This document shows positions 8,473-16,750 of a stretch of DNA of 64,000 nucleotides, piece after piece; positions within the stretch are counted from its first letter, which is position 1, and each line of letters opens with the position of its first letter. Source of the DNA: Roseiarcus sp963776665 (GTDB lineage: Bacteria > Pseudomonadota > Alphaproteobacteria > Rhizobiales > Beijerinckiaceae); assembly GCA_963776665.1 (NCBI GenBank), contig CAVZNQ010000036.1, positions 1 through 64,000 on the forward strand. The letters run 5' to 3'. The translations under genes were made by a program, and so were the position numbers. Below the pieces are notes generated by a model that worked only from the letters and a program-made list of their open reading frames with translations, made no database searches and had not been told where the DNA came from.

Positions 8473-8934
8473 ATGCCGTCGCGCCTTTGGCTCGCTGCCG
8501 CGTTCGTTCTCGCCTTCGGCCCGTCGCCGGCCCGCGCCGAAGCGGACCTGATCGCGGTTACGCTCGACCAGGCCAAGATCGCCAGGCTGCCGGCCGGAGC
8601 GACGACTCTCATCGTCGGCAACCCGATGATCGCGGACGTGACGATGCTCAAGAATAACAATTCGATGGTTATTACCGGCAAGGGCTTCGGGCAGACGAAC
8701 CTGATCGCCATCGACGCCAGCGGATCGATCATCGAGGAAAGGCAGGTCCGGGTCCTGCCGGCGAGAACCGTGCTGGTGCTGCAGAACGGGACGTCGCGGG
8801 TCTCCTACGCCTGCAATCCCGAATGCATGCCGACGGTGCAGCTCGGCGACGACGACAAGAGCTTCAAGGACGCAGGCGAACAGATCTCGAGCCGCAATGG
8901 TTACGCCGCCGGCGGCCCGGCGCCGGCGAAGTAG
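8473..8934 (+). CDS. Secreted pilus/secretin N-terminal-domain protein (T2SS/T3SS pil_N type)
   Basis: A short exported protein: signal peptide LWLAAAFVLAFGPSPARAEA (residues 4-23), then one domain resembling the N-terminal domain of CpaC/RcpA secretins. The recognisable pattern is DQAKIARLPAGATTLIVGNPMIADVTMLKNNNSMVITGKGFGQTNLIAID. Two cysteines near residue 118-122 (YACNPECMP) may form a disulfide. The secretin channel domain is absent, and no tad/cpa gene is nearby, so it acts alone or with a pilus locus elsewhere. It follows edd by 74 bases and may be co-transcribed. Family by motif; function inferred. Confidence 0.75.
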   Translation: MPSRLWLAAAFVLAFGPSPARAEADLIAVTLDQAKIARLPAGATTLIVGNPMIADVTMLKNNNSMVITGKGFGQTNLIAIDASGSIIEERQVRVLPARTVLVLQNGTSRVSYACNPECMPTVQLGDDDKSFKDAGEQISSRNGYAAGGPAPAK

Positions 8935-8996
8935 TCGGCGCGCCGCTCCTTCGCGACCCAATGCTGCTGAGGACGAGTCGGCGCCGGCCCCTCTGG

Positions 8997-9900
8997 TCAG
9001 GCCAGCCGGTAGCGCGTCTCGCCGCCTTCCTCCGGCCCGGCGACGATGAGCCCGCGCTCGCCGAGGTCTTCGAGATGGGCGAGGGTTGATAGGCCAGCGG
9101 CGCGGGCGAGCGCGGGGTTGATCCCCGCGTAGACCTTGGCGACCAGGGCGGGAATGGTCTGCGGACCGTCGCCGAGCGCGGCCAGGATCGAAGCTTCCCG
9201 CTGGCGCCGGTGATGGATGAGCGCGCGCAGATAGCGCTGCGGTTCGACGACCGGCCCGCCATGTCCCGGCCAGTAGATCGCCTCAGCGCGTCCGCGCAAT
9301 TTCTCGAGCGAGGCCATGTAGGCGCGCATCGAGCCGTCGGGCGGCGCGACGACCGACGTCGACCACGCCATCACGTGATCGCCGGAGAGAAGCGCGCGGT
9401 CCTCGACCAGCGCGAAGCACAAGTGATTGGAGCAATGGCCGGGCGTGGCGATGGCTTCGATCGAGTAGCCGGCGCCTTGCAGCCGCTCGCCGTCGGCCAG
9501 GACCGCGTCGGGCGCGTAGTCGCGGTCGTGGGCGGAATCGAGGCCGGCGGTCCCATCGCCCTGGGGCGTGAACGGCGCCGCGCCGACCACCTTGGCGCCG
9601 GTCGCCGCGCGGAGCCTGTTCGCGCCAGGGCTATGGTCGCGATGGGTATGGGTGATGAGGATCGTCTCGACTTTCTCGCCCTCGACCGCGGCGATGAGCG
9701 CCGACAGATGCGAATCGTCCTCCGGGCCCGGATCGACGATCGCGACCCTGCCGTTCGCCGACGATATACGTGCAGGTGCCGTTGAAGGTGAAGGGCGAGG
9801 CGTTCGGCGCGACGAGGCGGCGCACGAGCGGCGAAAGCCGGGTCAGCGCGCGCGGCGGCGGCTCGCGCGCGGCGGCGAAAAGGTCGTCGTCCTTGGCCAT
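8997..9900 (-). CDS. MBL-fold hydrolase of LACTB2 type, with an apparent one-base insertion
   Basis: Metallo-beta-lactamase-fold protein resembling LACTB2-type hydrolases/endoribonucleases. The N-terminus (MAKDDDLFAAAREP...FNGTCTYIVG) is in one frame; after about 9755 the neighbouring frame carries RVAIVDPGPEDDSH, the metal site THTHRDHSP, later ATPGHCSNH and LSGDHVM, and a C-terminal winged helix (residues about 230-300) ending at 8997. Removing one base (GAACGG to GACGG on the coding strand) gives a continuous 300-residue protein with all metal ligands, so an assembly error or very recent mutation is likely. It is divergent from the thioesterase at 10013. Confidence 0.8.
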
Positions 9901-10012
9901 AACGCGCCGTCCCTCAGCGTCTCCGCGGACAGGACCGCGCGTCGCCTTGTCATGATAGCCTTGCGAGGGCTAAGAGGCGAAGCTGAACTCGAGCCGACGG
10001 GAGGAGGCAGGA

Positions 10013-10477
10013 ATGGCGGCCGATCCCGATCGCCAGGGGCCGCCCGCACGCGAGGCTTTCGCCCGGTTCGTCGCGCTGGCGACGCGCTGGAGCGACAACG
10101 ACGCCTACGGCCATCTCAACAACGTCGTCTACTACGCCCTGTTCGATTCGGCGGTGAATGCGATCCTGATCGAGGCCGGACTCCTCGATCCGGCGTCGAG
10201 CCCGATCATCGGCCTCGTCGTCGAGAGCAGCTGCCGGTTTTACTCAAGCCTCACCTATCCCGAGCCGGCCGAAGTCGGCGTGGCGGTCGAGCACCTCGGC
10301 CGCTCGTCGGTGCGCTACGCCCTCGCGGTGTTCAAGGCCGGCGCCGCAACGGCGGCGGCCGCCGGACGATACACCCACGTCTATGTCGAGCGGGCGACGA
10401 ACCGCCCGGTTCCGATCCCTGAGCCGCACCGCCGGCTGATGGAGGCGCTGAAGGCGCCCCGGCGCGGCGGAGCCTGA
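10013..10477 (+). CDS. Acyl-CoA thioesterase, hotdog fold (4HBT/YbgC type)
   Basis: Small cytoplasmic hotdog-fold thioesterase. The active-site pattern WSDNDAYGHLNNVVYYALFD (residues about 24-43) has the catalytic Asp and the GH-NN pair typical of 4-hydroxybenzoyl-CoA/YbgC-like enzymes; VVESSCRFYSSLTYPE and ITH-like YTHVYVERATNRPVPIP follow. Length 154 residues is slightly above the usual 130-150. A GGGAGGAGG ribosome site precedes the ATG at 10013. The acyl substrate cannot be read from sequence. It is convergent with the CBS gene across a repeat-bearing gap. Confidence 0.85.
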   Translation: MAADPDRQGPPAREAFARFVALATRWSDNDAYGHLNNVVYYALFDSAVNAILIEAGLLDPASSPIIGLVVESSCRFYSSLTYPEPAEVGVAVEHLGRSSVRYALAVFKAGAATAAAAGRYTHVYVERATNRPVPIPEPHRRLMEALKAPRRGGA

Positions 10478-10838
10478 GTCGGATTTTTCGGACCGCCTTT
10501 GTTGAAATAAAATCCAAGCCGTTGGAAGGATTCCCCAAGGGTTTCGGGAAACAATCTCAAAACCGATGGAAGGAAAATCCAAACGGATAGAAGGAAAATC
10601 AAAATATATTCTTCAGCTATCTCAATAGTTTAACCCGAAACATGGCCGACGCTCCCTTTCGGGCCCGCCGCCGCCCGCCTCGACAGCGGGGGCGCGCCGC
10701 TGCCAATCCTGTCTTAGCACGACTTCTGATTTTCGCCAAGAAATTGTCGGCAAAGAAAGCAGGCGCCCGGTCATGCCCGCCAAAGCGGCCGTCCAAACTC
10801 GCCGACCCGACTCCCGCCCTTCCCCTCGGACAACTCGC
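10478..10838. other. Intergenic gap with an AT-rich repeat patch
   Basis: This 361-base gap between convergent genes has no convincing gene. Its first half (10500-10640) is strikingly AT-rich compared with the flanks and holds the imperfect repeats listed separately; the second half is GC-rich and featureless to me. No tRNA or recognisable small RNA was found. Confidence 0.6.
10511..10595. repeat. Three imperfect 20-22 bp repeats, consensus AATCYAARCSGWTRGAAGGA
   Basis: Units at 10511-10530 (AATCCAAGCCGTTGGAAGGA), 10553-10574 (AATCTCAAAACCGATGGAAG plus GA) and 10576-10595 (AATCCAAACGGATAGAAGGA); a fourth begins at 10597 as AATCAAAA but decays. Spacing is 42 and 23 bases. The patch lies between two convergent genes, so an operator role for a neighbouring promoter is not obvious; a small-RNA gene, a decayed mobile repeat or protein-binding array are alternatives. 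Confidence 0.5.
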
Positions 10839-11285
10839 TCAGCGGTTGCGGACCGCGATCATCGCCTCGCGCAGCACGTTGGCCTCGTCGCGCGCTTCCT
10901 GCTGCCGCCAGACCATCACGTCGCGGATCGACAGCATGCCAACGAGTTTTCCGCCGTCCACGACCGGCAGATGGCGAACGCGCTGCTTGTTCATGACCTT
11001 CTCGGCCTCCACCATCGGCGTCTCCAACCCGCAGGTGTGGACCTCGCTCGTCATGAGGTCGCGGACGTGCCTGTCGGCAAGCCTCGCGCCATCTTTGGCG
11101 AAGGCGCGGACGATGTCGCGCTCGGAGATGATCCCGATGAGCATCCCTTTCGGGTCGCAGACCGGGAAGGCGCCAATGTTGAGGTTGCTGAGCCGGGTGC
11201 AGATGGTGGCGATCAACTCCTCCGGAATGCAGGTCTGAAGAGTCTGCCGGTTCGATTGCAGGACGTCCGACACTCGCATGGGCAA
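10839..11285 (-). CDS. CBS-domain-pair protein
   Basis: Stand-alone tandem CBS (Bateman) protein of 148 residues. CBS1 spans about residues 8-62 (IGAFPVCDPKGMLIGIISERDIVRAF) and CBS2 about 75-130 (RVRHLPVVDGGKLVGMLSIRDVM). These modules bind adenosine nucleotides and sense energy state; here no effector domain is attached, so a partner protein is expected. Start at 11285 (MPMRV) or two codons later (MRVSDVL). The C-terminal helix is charged. Very common in Hyphomicrobiales; target unknown. Confidence 0.85.
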   Translation of the reverse strand: MPMRVSDVLQSNRQTLQTCIPEELIATICTRLSNLNIGAFPVCDPKGMLIGIISERDIVRAFAKDGARLADRHVRDLMTSEVHTCGLETPMVEAEKVMNKQRVRHLPVVDGGKLVGMLSIRDVMVWRQQEARDEANVLREAMIAVRNR

Positions 11286-11488
11286 AGAGCCTCCCTTGGC
11301 GCCGTTTGCTCCCCCTGGTCCGCGTGCCTGTCAATCTGCCGGGCGAGTTGGCCGGAATGAAGGCCGCGGGCGGCGCCGGGCCAACCGCCTCCCGCTCTTG
11401 ATCGCCGCGGCGCTTTCGGGCATAGAGCGCCCTTCCTTTTGTCCGCCGTGGGCTCGTCCGCACGCCGGAAGACCCCTTGGTGATCGCC

Positions 11489-11614
11489 GTGAAAGTCCGT
11501 AATTCGCTGAAATCCTTGCGCAATCGCCACCGCGACAACCGCCTCGTGCGTCGCAAGGGCCGCGTCTACATCATCAACAAGACGCAGAAGCGCTTCAAGG
11601 CCCGGCAGGGATAG
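11489..11614 (+). CDS. rpmJ: 50S ribosomal protein L36
   Basis: A 41-residue, very basic protein with GTG start: MKVRNSLKSLRNRHRDNRLV followed by RRKGRVYIINKTQKRFKARQ. It is the cysteine-free L36 form common in alphaproteobacteria (no zinc ligands), and it is a structural protein of the large ribosomal subunit. Too short to be caught by size-based gene calling but unambiguous by sequence. A terminator-like hairpin follows the stop. It stands alone, divergent from the CBS gene, as is usual for this paralogue outside the ribosomal operons. Confidence 0.93.
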   Translation: MKVRNSLKSLRNRHRDNRLVRRKGRVYIINKTQKRFKARQG

Positions 11615-11625
11615 CGCCTTCCGAC

Positions 11626-11648
11626 GCGGCGCGGCCGCCTCTTTTTTT
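11626..11648 (+). terminator. Rho-independent terminator after rpmJ
   Basis: A short GC hairpin (GCGGC, loop GCG, GCCGC) at 11626-11638 is followed by CTC and seven T residues to 11648, 12 bases past the rpmJ stop. Stem and T-run on the same strand support a terminator for rpmJ. Confidence 0.65.
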
Positions 11649-11681
11649 GACGTCCGTCCGGCGCCGCGCTACCTTGGCGGC

Positions 11682-12351
11682 ATGAGACTTCGCGCGCCGT
11701 CTTCGTTTGCCTGCGCGGCAATTGCGGCCCTGTTCGCCTGCACGATCGTCTGCGGAAACGGGTCGTGGGCTGCGCCCCAGAGACATTCCGGCCGTAAAGG
11801 CGCCGCCGGCGCAGGCCGAGCCGGAGGCGCAGCCTCCACAGGCCAAAGAGGAAGCGCCGCCGCAAACCCCCGAGCAGGCGCGCGCCGAACTCTACGCCCG
11901 CCTCGCCGTCGCCAAGGATGCGGACGAGACCGCGGGCATCATCACCCTGCTTCTGCACGCCTATGCCGAATCCGGCTCGGATACCGGCGATCTCCTGCTG
12001 CATCGGGCCCGGAAGGCGATCAGCGCCGAAGAATATCCCGACGCGTTGAAAATCCTCGACGCGACGATCGCGCTCCTGCCCGACTGGGCGGAAGGCTGGA
12101 ACGCCCGCGCGACCGCGCGCTATCTCGATGACGACTATGACGGCTCGATGGCCGACATCGCCCAAACGCTCAAGCGCGAGCCGCGGCACCTGGGCGCGCT
12201 CATGGGCATGGGGGCGATCCTCGAGGCGCGCGGCAAGAAGGAAGACGCGCTCAAGGTCTATGAGCAGGCGCTCGCCATCGCGCCCCGCTGGCGCAACGCC
12301 CAGCAGGCGGCGGACAAGCTCAAGGCCGCATTGGCCGGCGACGAGCTTTAA
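11682..12351 (+). CDS. Exported TPR protein, with an apparent one-base insertion
   Basis: The ATG at 11682 opens a signal peptide (FACAAIAALFACTIVCGNGSWA), but the TPR part is in the next frame. Removing one C from the CCCC run at 11775-11778 joins them into 222 residues of exactly 223 codons. After a proline/glutamate-rich linker (residues about 38-65) come tetratricopeptide-like repeats: AGIITLLLHAYAESG, PDALKILDATIALLPDWAEGW, YDGSMADIAQTLKREPRHLGAL and EDALKVYEQALAIAPRW. Likely a periplasmic scaffold protein. An alternative TTG start at 11707 in the downstream frame would lose the signal peptide and is less likely. Confidence 0.75.
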
Positions 12352-12358
12352 AACCCGG

Positions 12359-12751
12359 TCAGCGTCGTTCCGTCCTGCCCTGATCGGGGATGAGGCGTTC
12401 GAGTCGACGCAGCCACGCAGCGGCGCGCAGGCGCAGCTCGTTCCGGTTGGCGCCGCTCTCGACAAGCGTGGCCCGCAACTCGACGGCGAGCTTCGACAGG
12501 CTTGCGGCGACGGCGTCGAGCGCCGCATCGGCCCGCTTCCGCCAGCGCCACCACGCTCCGCCTTCCTGATCCGCGAGCAGGCGCTCGGCCCGCCACCGCC
12601 ATTCGTCGCGATCCCGGCGCAGTTCGTGCAGGTTCACGTTCATCTCGGCCAGCAAGTCTTTCATGGCCCGCAGTTCGGCCTCGACGGCGTTGAGACGGGT
12701 GAACAGAGAGAGCTGCAACCTTTCCTCCGATGTCGTCGAGCGGCTGCTCAA
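12359..12751 (-). CDS. Coiled-coil hypothetical protein (130 aa)
   Basis: Soluble, strongly helical protein without signal peptide. Heptad-like Leu/Glu/Arg patterns from about residue 12 to 65 (LFTRLNAVEAELRAMKDLL, MNVNLHELRRDRDEW) and again 75-125 suggest a coiled coil with a tryptophan cluster in the middle (GGAWWRWRKRAD). The TTG start at 12751 is chosen because an AGGAG site sits seven bases before it. No family recognised. It is convergent with the TPR gene, seven bases apart. Confidence 0.6.
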   Translation of the reverse strand: MSSRSTTSEERLQLSLFTRLNAVEAELRAMKDLLAEMNVNLHELRRDRDEWRWRAERLLADQEGGAWWRWRKRADAALDAVAASLSKLAVELRATLVESGANRNELRLRAAAWLRRLERLIPDQGRTERR

Positions 12752-12938
12752 GCGGCGCTCCTAGCGGAAATGACAATTGGAGCGAGCAAGAAAGTCGGGG
12801 CTTACCCAGGGACCATCCGCCAGTTCGCCGCTCGCAACGCATCTCCCGCGCCAAGACGGACGCATGACCATGGTGAAGGGAAAAGGTTACTTGGCCGCTA
12901 AAGTTCTATTCATCGACGAACGGCGCCGGGGGGCCGGG

Positions 12939-14084
12939 TCAGGCGGAGAGAAGCGCGACGCGCCTCGCCCTCATGCGCCCGGCGAAAACAAGCCCGGCGA
13001 ATCCCACCAACATCGCCGCCCATGTCGAGGGCTCCGGCACGCCTACGACACTCGTCGCGCCCGCGACGGGGTCGACCATCGAGACGAGGCTTCCAACGGC
13101 GTCGTAGGAGAAGGTCGTCGTCGCTCCGTCCGGATCCGTGACGGAGATGAGGTTTCCGTCCGCGTCATACTTGTAGATTGTGGTGTCGGTCGCGCCGTTG
13201 AAGGTTTCGGTCTCCTGAGTGAGGCGGTCGTGAGCGTCGTAGGTGAAGACGGTCTCAGGCCCGCCGCTCTCGGTGATGGATAAGACGTTTCCGGCCGAGT
13301 CATACATGTAGGTGGTCGTGACCCCGCCGGGCGGCGGCGTCACCGTCTCCGTCTCGAGTTGGCCGCCGGGGTCGTAGTAGGTGTAGGTCGTGGTGCGGCC
13401 GGAGCTGTCGGTCACGCTGGTGAGCTCGCCGCTCGAGTAGCTATACGTTGTCGTGTGGCCCGTCGTGTCGGAATCCCCGGTGATCCGGCCCGTACCGCTG
13501 TCATAGGCGTATGTCGTCGTGACGCCGGCCGGATCGACCGAGTGGGCGAGATTGCCGCCAGCGTTATAGTCATAGGTCGTCACGCGGCCCTGCGGATCCG
13601 TCACCGTGTCGGCCCGATTCGAGGAGTCGTATTGATAACGCGTCGTCTCTCCCATCGGATCGACGACCTGAGCGACCGATCCCGCGGCGTCGTAACTGAA
13701 TCTCGTCACATGACCGAGCGGGTCGGTGAGAGTCGCGACCGGGGCGGCGGTCGGCGCTGGCGTGAGATAGGTCGTCTCGCCGAGCGAATTGGTCACGCCG
13801 ACGATCTGGCCCTCCTGGTCGTAGATCGTGGTGACCCCGGTGTAGCCGTCGGCGGCGTAGCCGGTCACGCCGCCGGCGTAATTGACCGTGCCGTCGGAGA
13901 AGGCGACCGTGCAATTGGCGGGCATTCCTCCAGGCGCGGGGACCGTGGCCGCGCTCGGGCCGACCGAGGCTTGCCCGGGACAGGCGGACGCCGGCCCCGC
14001 GGCCGAGGCCGCCTGCACGCTGAAAACCGTCAGCCCGACGACGGATGCGGCCAATCCAATCCTGGCGAAGGAGACAGAGGCCAT
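12939..14084 (-). CDS. YD-repeat (RHS-like) secreted protein with PEP-CTERM anchor
   Basis: Predicted exported surface protein of 381 residues. A signal peptide (ARIGLAASVVGLTVFSVQAASAA, about 6-28) is followed by a short Cys-containing region and about eight to nine YD repeats between residues 75 and 335, seen as HVTRFSYDAAGSVAQVVDP, RTTTYTYYDPGGQL, TTFSYDAVGSLVSMVDP and relatives. The end is a textbook PEP-CTERM signal: VPEPSTWAAMLVGFAG, a hydrophobic segment, then RMRARR. This predicts cleavage and sorting by an exosortase encoded elsewhere. RHS core and toxin domains are absent. Start MASVSF is preferred over an upstream reading because it opens the signal peptide. Confidence 0.85.
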   Translation of the reverse strand: MASVSFARIGLAASVVGLTVFSVQAASAAGPASACPGQASVGPSAATVPAPGGMPANCTVAFSDGTVNYAGGVTGYAADGYTGVTTIYDQEGQIVGVTNSLGETTYLTPAPTAAPVATLTDPLGHVTRFSYDAAGSVAQVVDPMGETTRYQYDSSNRADTVTDPQGRVTTYDYNAGGNLAHSVDPAGVTTTYAYDSGTGRITGDSDTTGHTTTYSYSSGELTSVTDSSGRTTTYTYYDPGGQLETETVTPPPGGVTTTYMYDSAGNVLSITESGGPETVFTYDAHDRLTQETETFNGATDTTIYKYDADGNLISVTDPDGATTTFSYDAVGSLVSMVDPVAGATSVVGVPEPSTWAAMLVGFAGLVFAGRMRARRVALLSA

Positions 14085-14286
14085 CGGGACCCCCCAATGC
14101 AGATATGTCCGGGACTTCGCCGCGACAAAAGGCGTTAATATGCCCCCTTGCCGAGAGAGCGCCCCCAATGGCGTTGAAGCTGCTCCCAGTCCGGCGCAAC
14201 GACAAGACTGAAATGTCGTTGAGACACAGCTCCGGCTTGTAGATAAGCTTCCCGGGCAGATCGGCGAGGCGAGAAAGGAGAGAAAC

Positions 14287-15162
14287 ATGGACGTAGGCTT
14301 TATCGGTCTGGGCAACATGGGTCAGGCAATGGCTCGGAACCTTCTCAAGGCCGGCCATCGGGTGACCGTCCACAACCGGTCGCGCGGCAAGGCGGAGGCC
14401 CTGGCGGCCGATGGCGCGAAGGTCGCCGACGGCTTGGCCGAGGCGTGGGGCGCCCCGGTCGTCGTCACCATGCTCGCTGACGACGCGGCGGTCGAAGGAG
14501 TCGTGTTCGGCAGCGGCGGCGGCCTTTCGACGCTTGGCCGCGACGCCGTCCATATCTCCATGAGCACGATCAGCGTCGCGCTTTCCGATCGCCTGGCTGA
14601 GGCTCATCGCAAAGCCGGCCAGGTCTATATCGCCGCGCCGGTGTTTGGCCGTCCCGAAGCCGCCGCGGCGGCCAAGCTCTTTATCGTCGCCGCCGGCGCG
14701 CCGCCGGTGATCGCCCGCTGCCAGCCGCTGTTCGACGCCGTCGGCCAGCGAACCTTCATCGTCGGCGACAAGCCGTCCGCGGCCAATCTGGTCAAGATCA
14801 GCGGCAACTTCCTCCTCGCGACGGTGATCGAATGTCTGGGAGAGGCGTTCGCGCTGATCCGCAAAGGGGGCGTCGACCCGCACGCCTATCTCGAAGTGCT
14901 CACCAGCACGCTGTTCTCGGCCCCGGCGTACAAGACCTACGGAACGCTCATCGCCAATGAGCAATATGAGCCGGCGGGATTCAAAATGACCCTGGGGCTC
15001 AAGGACCTCCGCCTCGCGCTCGCCGCCGCCGACGCGCTCGCCACGCCGATGCCGGCCGCGAGCCTGGTTCACGATCATTTCCTCGCCGGGGTGGCGCAAG
15101 GGGAAGGCGACTCGGACTGGTCGGCGCTGGCGCGGCTTAGCGCCAGAAACGCCGGTCTTTGA
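14287..15162 (+). CDS. NAD(P)-dependent beta-hydroxyacid dehydrogenase (3-hydroxyisobutyrate dehydrogenase family)
   Basis: Oxidises or reduces small beta-hydroxyacids with NAD(P). The Rossmann motif GFIGLGNMGQAMARNLLKAGH is at residues 4-24, the substrate signature region around residue 120, and the catalytic lysine in LVKISGNFLLATVIECLGEA near residue 170. The 291-residue length matches the 3-hydroxyisobutyrate/tartronate-semialdehyde/glyoxylate reductase family. A GGAGAGAAAC ribosome site precedes the ATG. It is divergent from the YD-repeat gene, and no valine pathway neighbour is present, so the exact substrate is open. Confidence 0.88.
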   Translation: MDVGFIGLGNMGQAMARNLLKAGHRVTVHNRSRGKAEALAADGAKVADGLAEAWGAPVVVTMLADDAAVEGVVFGSGGGLSTLGRDAVHISMSTISVALSDRLAEAHRKAGQVYIAAPVFGRPEAAAAAKLFIVAAGAPPVIARCQPLFDAVGQRTFIVGDKPSAANLVKISGNFLLATVIECLGEAFALIRKGGVDPHAYLEVLTSTLFSAPAYKTYGTLIANEQYEPAGFKMTLGLKDLRLALAAADALATPMPAASLVHDHFLAGVAQGEGDSDWSALARLSARNAGL

Positions 15163-15313
15163 GCGCCCGCGGCCGACCAAGAACGTCGCGCCGGGCTTGT
15201 CAGCAAGCTGAACTTGGGGCAGGTCTTCTGAAACCTCAGGCGCGTGAGAGGCAACGTCAGCCGGTCGGGAGGGATGGCGGCGCGTCGATTGGAGTCAACA
15301 GGAGACGAGGACG

Positions 15314-15796
15314 ATGGCGGGAAGCAGACGGTTTGCACTCCTCGTCGCCTGCCTTGCGGCTTCCTTTCCCGTCCGCGCGGAGGATCAGAAGCCTGAGACG
15401 GATCAGCCGGCCTTCACGCTGCGTCTCAACGACCTCATGGTTGCGACCCAGATCAGGCATTTCAAGGTGTGGTATGCGGGCCTGGTCGAGAACTGGCCGC
15501 TCGCCAACTACGAGCTCGGGCAGATCCGGCAGGCGATCGCCGACGCGAAGCGCGTCTACGCCAACAAGGGCGACTCCAAATCGGACATGGCGGCGATGTC
15601 AGAGCCGACCGACGAACTCGATCAGGCGATCAAGGCCAAGGACATCGACAGGTTTCACAAGGCCTACGCCAAGCTGACAGCCGCCTGCAACGCCTGTCAC
15701 GAGGCGACCGGCTTCAGCTTCATCAAGATACGCGAGCCGCGCCTGTCGCCGATGGAAACCTCGCCGTTCACCGACGAGTTGTTCTCGGGCAAGTAG
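15314..15796 (+). CDS. Small periplasmic haem-c protein (CNACH motif)
   Basis: An N-terminal signal peptide (FALLVACLAASFPVRAED, about 7-24) precedes a helical domain of about 135 residues. The single haem-c site C125-N-A-C128-H129 lies close to the C-terminus, in a helix, and a methionine near residue 42 (LMVATQ) lies in the first helix. That arrangement is like cytochrome c'/c556, a four-helix bundle. It may shuttle electrons in the periplasm or bind gas ligands; no redox partner lies next to it. A CAGGAGACGAGGACG ribosome site precedes the ATG. Annotated by motif, not by a full family match. Confidence 0.7.
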   Translation: MAGSRRFALLVACLAASFPVRAEDQKPETDQPAFTLRLNDLMVATQIRHFKVWYAGLVENWPLANYELGQIRQAIADAKRVYANKGDSKSDMAAMSEPTDELDQAIKAKDIDRFHKAYAKLTAACNACHEATGFSFIKIREPRLSPMETSPFTDELFSGK

Positions 15797-15841
15797 CCGT
15801 CCGCTCATCCAGGGCAGCGCGCTGTCAACGAGCAAGTTCGC

Positions 15842-15918
15842 TGTCATGCCCGCGAAGGCGGGCATCCAGACCCAAGGCCCTGACGCGACTTTGGATTCCC
15901 GAGTGCGCGGGTATGACA
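15842..15918. repeat. Alphaproteobacterial intergenic palindromic repeat
   Basis: The left arm begins TGTCATGCCCGCGAAGGCGG and the right arm ends CGAGTGCGCGGGTATGACA, imperfect inverted copies enclosing CATCCAGA...TGGATTCC. This TCATGCCCGCG/GGATTCCCG element is a dispersed repeat I associate with many Hyphomicrobiales genomes. It lies between convergent genes and may also act as a bidirectional terminator. Confidence 0.7.
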
Positions 15919-15940
15919 AGGCGCGGCGCGTCGCGTCGCT

Positions 15941-16735
15941 CTAGGCCTGCAGTTCGAACAGCCGCCCGCATGCGGGCAGCGGGTCCGCGACCCCGCCGAG
16001 CCTGAGGCAATGCCAGGCCATGGCGTGGTTAGAGGAGGTGACCGGAACCCCGGCGAGGCGCTCGAGCTTCGCCGCCGCCTCTGCGACGCGGAGGCTCGTG
16101 CAGGAGACGAAGACCGCCTCGACGCCGGGCGCTTTGGCGAGCCGGACGATCCCCGCTTCGATCGAGGCGACCGAAACGCGCGCGGCGTCGCGGTCGTCGC
16201 GGCGGTCGAAGGTCGCGGCGGCGGCGACCTCGATTCCGCGCGCGCGGAAATTGGCGATAAGCGACGCGTTGATCTCCGGCGCGTAAGGAGTGAGCAGCCC
16301 GATCGACTTCGCGCCCAACGCGCGGAAGGCGGCAAGCGCGGCGGTGACCGGGGTCGTGCAGGCGACGCCCGGGCGGCTTTTATGGATTTCGCCGAATACT
16401 GCCGCTTCGCCGAGCGTCATCGTCGCCGACGTGCAGCCGAACGCGACTACGTCGAGTTTGAGCCCCGGCAGAATCAGCGCGACGCTCGGAGCGATTCTTG
16501 GCCCGATGGCGCGCAGGGTGTCGGGCCGGATCTCGGCGTCGTTGAAAACCCGCGACTCGTAGAAGGCGACGCCGGGCAGATCGATGAGGGCGCGGAACTC
16601 GTGCTCCATCGTCTGGTCGGTCGCCAGGACGACGAGGCCGATCGACGCGCGCCAGCCGAGGCCGCCGTCGAGCTCGGACGGAAGAACGCCGAGATCGATC
16701 GTCGCTGTGGTCCTGCCGGCAAGGTCGAGAGACAT
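15941..16735 (-). CDS. Asp/Glu racemase superfamily protein (maleate isomerase/EutA/arylmalonate decarboxylase-like)
   Basis: 264-residue cytoplasmic enzyme. Two catalytic-type cysteines occupy family positions: FGCTSATM (about residue 100) and VSCTSLRVAEA (about 212), with TPVTAALAAFRALGAKSIGLLTPY between. This two-Cys layout serves racemases, maleate cis-trans isomerase and EutA-like proteins. It lies 15 bases downstream of the D-amino acid dehydrogenase and is last in the minus-strand run, so interconversion of an amino acid or a derived diacid is a reasonable inference. No ectoine genes (doeA/B, eutB/C) are visible, so EutA is not favoured. Confidence 0.75.
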   Translation of the reverse strand: MSLDLAGRTTATIDLGVLPSELDGGLGWRASIGLVVLATDQTMEHEFRALIDLPGVAFYESRVFNDAEIRPDTLRAIGPRIAPSVALILPGLKLDVVAFGCTSATMTLGEAAVFGEIHKSRPGVACTTPVTAALAAFRALGAKSIGLLTPYAPEINASLIANFRARGIEVAAAATFDRRDDRDAARVSVASIEAGIVRLAKAPGVEAVFVSCTSLRVAEAAAKLERLAGVPVTSSNHAMAWHCLRLGGVADPLPACGRLFELQA

Positions 16736-16750
16736 CTGAACTCGCTTCTT

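Noticed and set aside
13359..14138. Long plus-strand open frame opposite the YD-repeat gene
   Set aside because: Codon-repeat shadow of the minus-strand YD repeats; the minus-strand product has a signal peptide, repeats and PEP-CTERM tail.
15941..16735. EutA of the ectoine utilisation pathway
   Set aside because: Fold is compatible, but no doe/eut/ect genes are present nearby.
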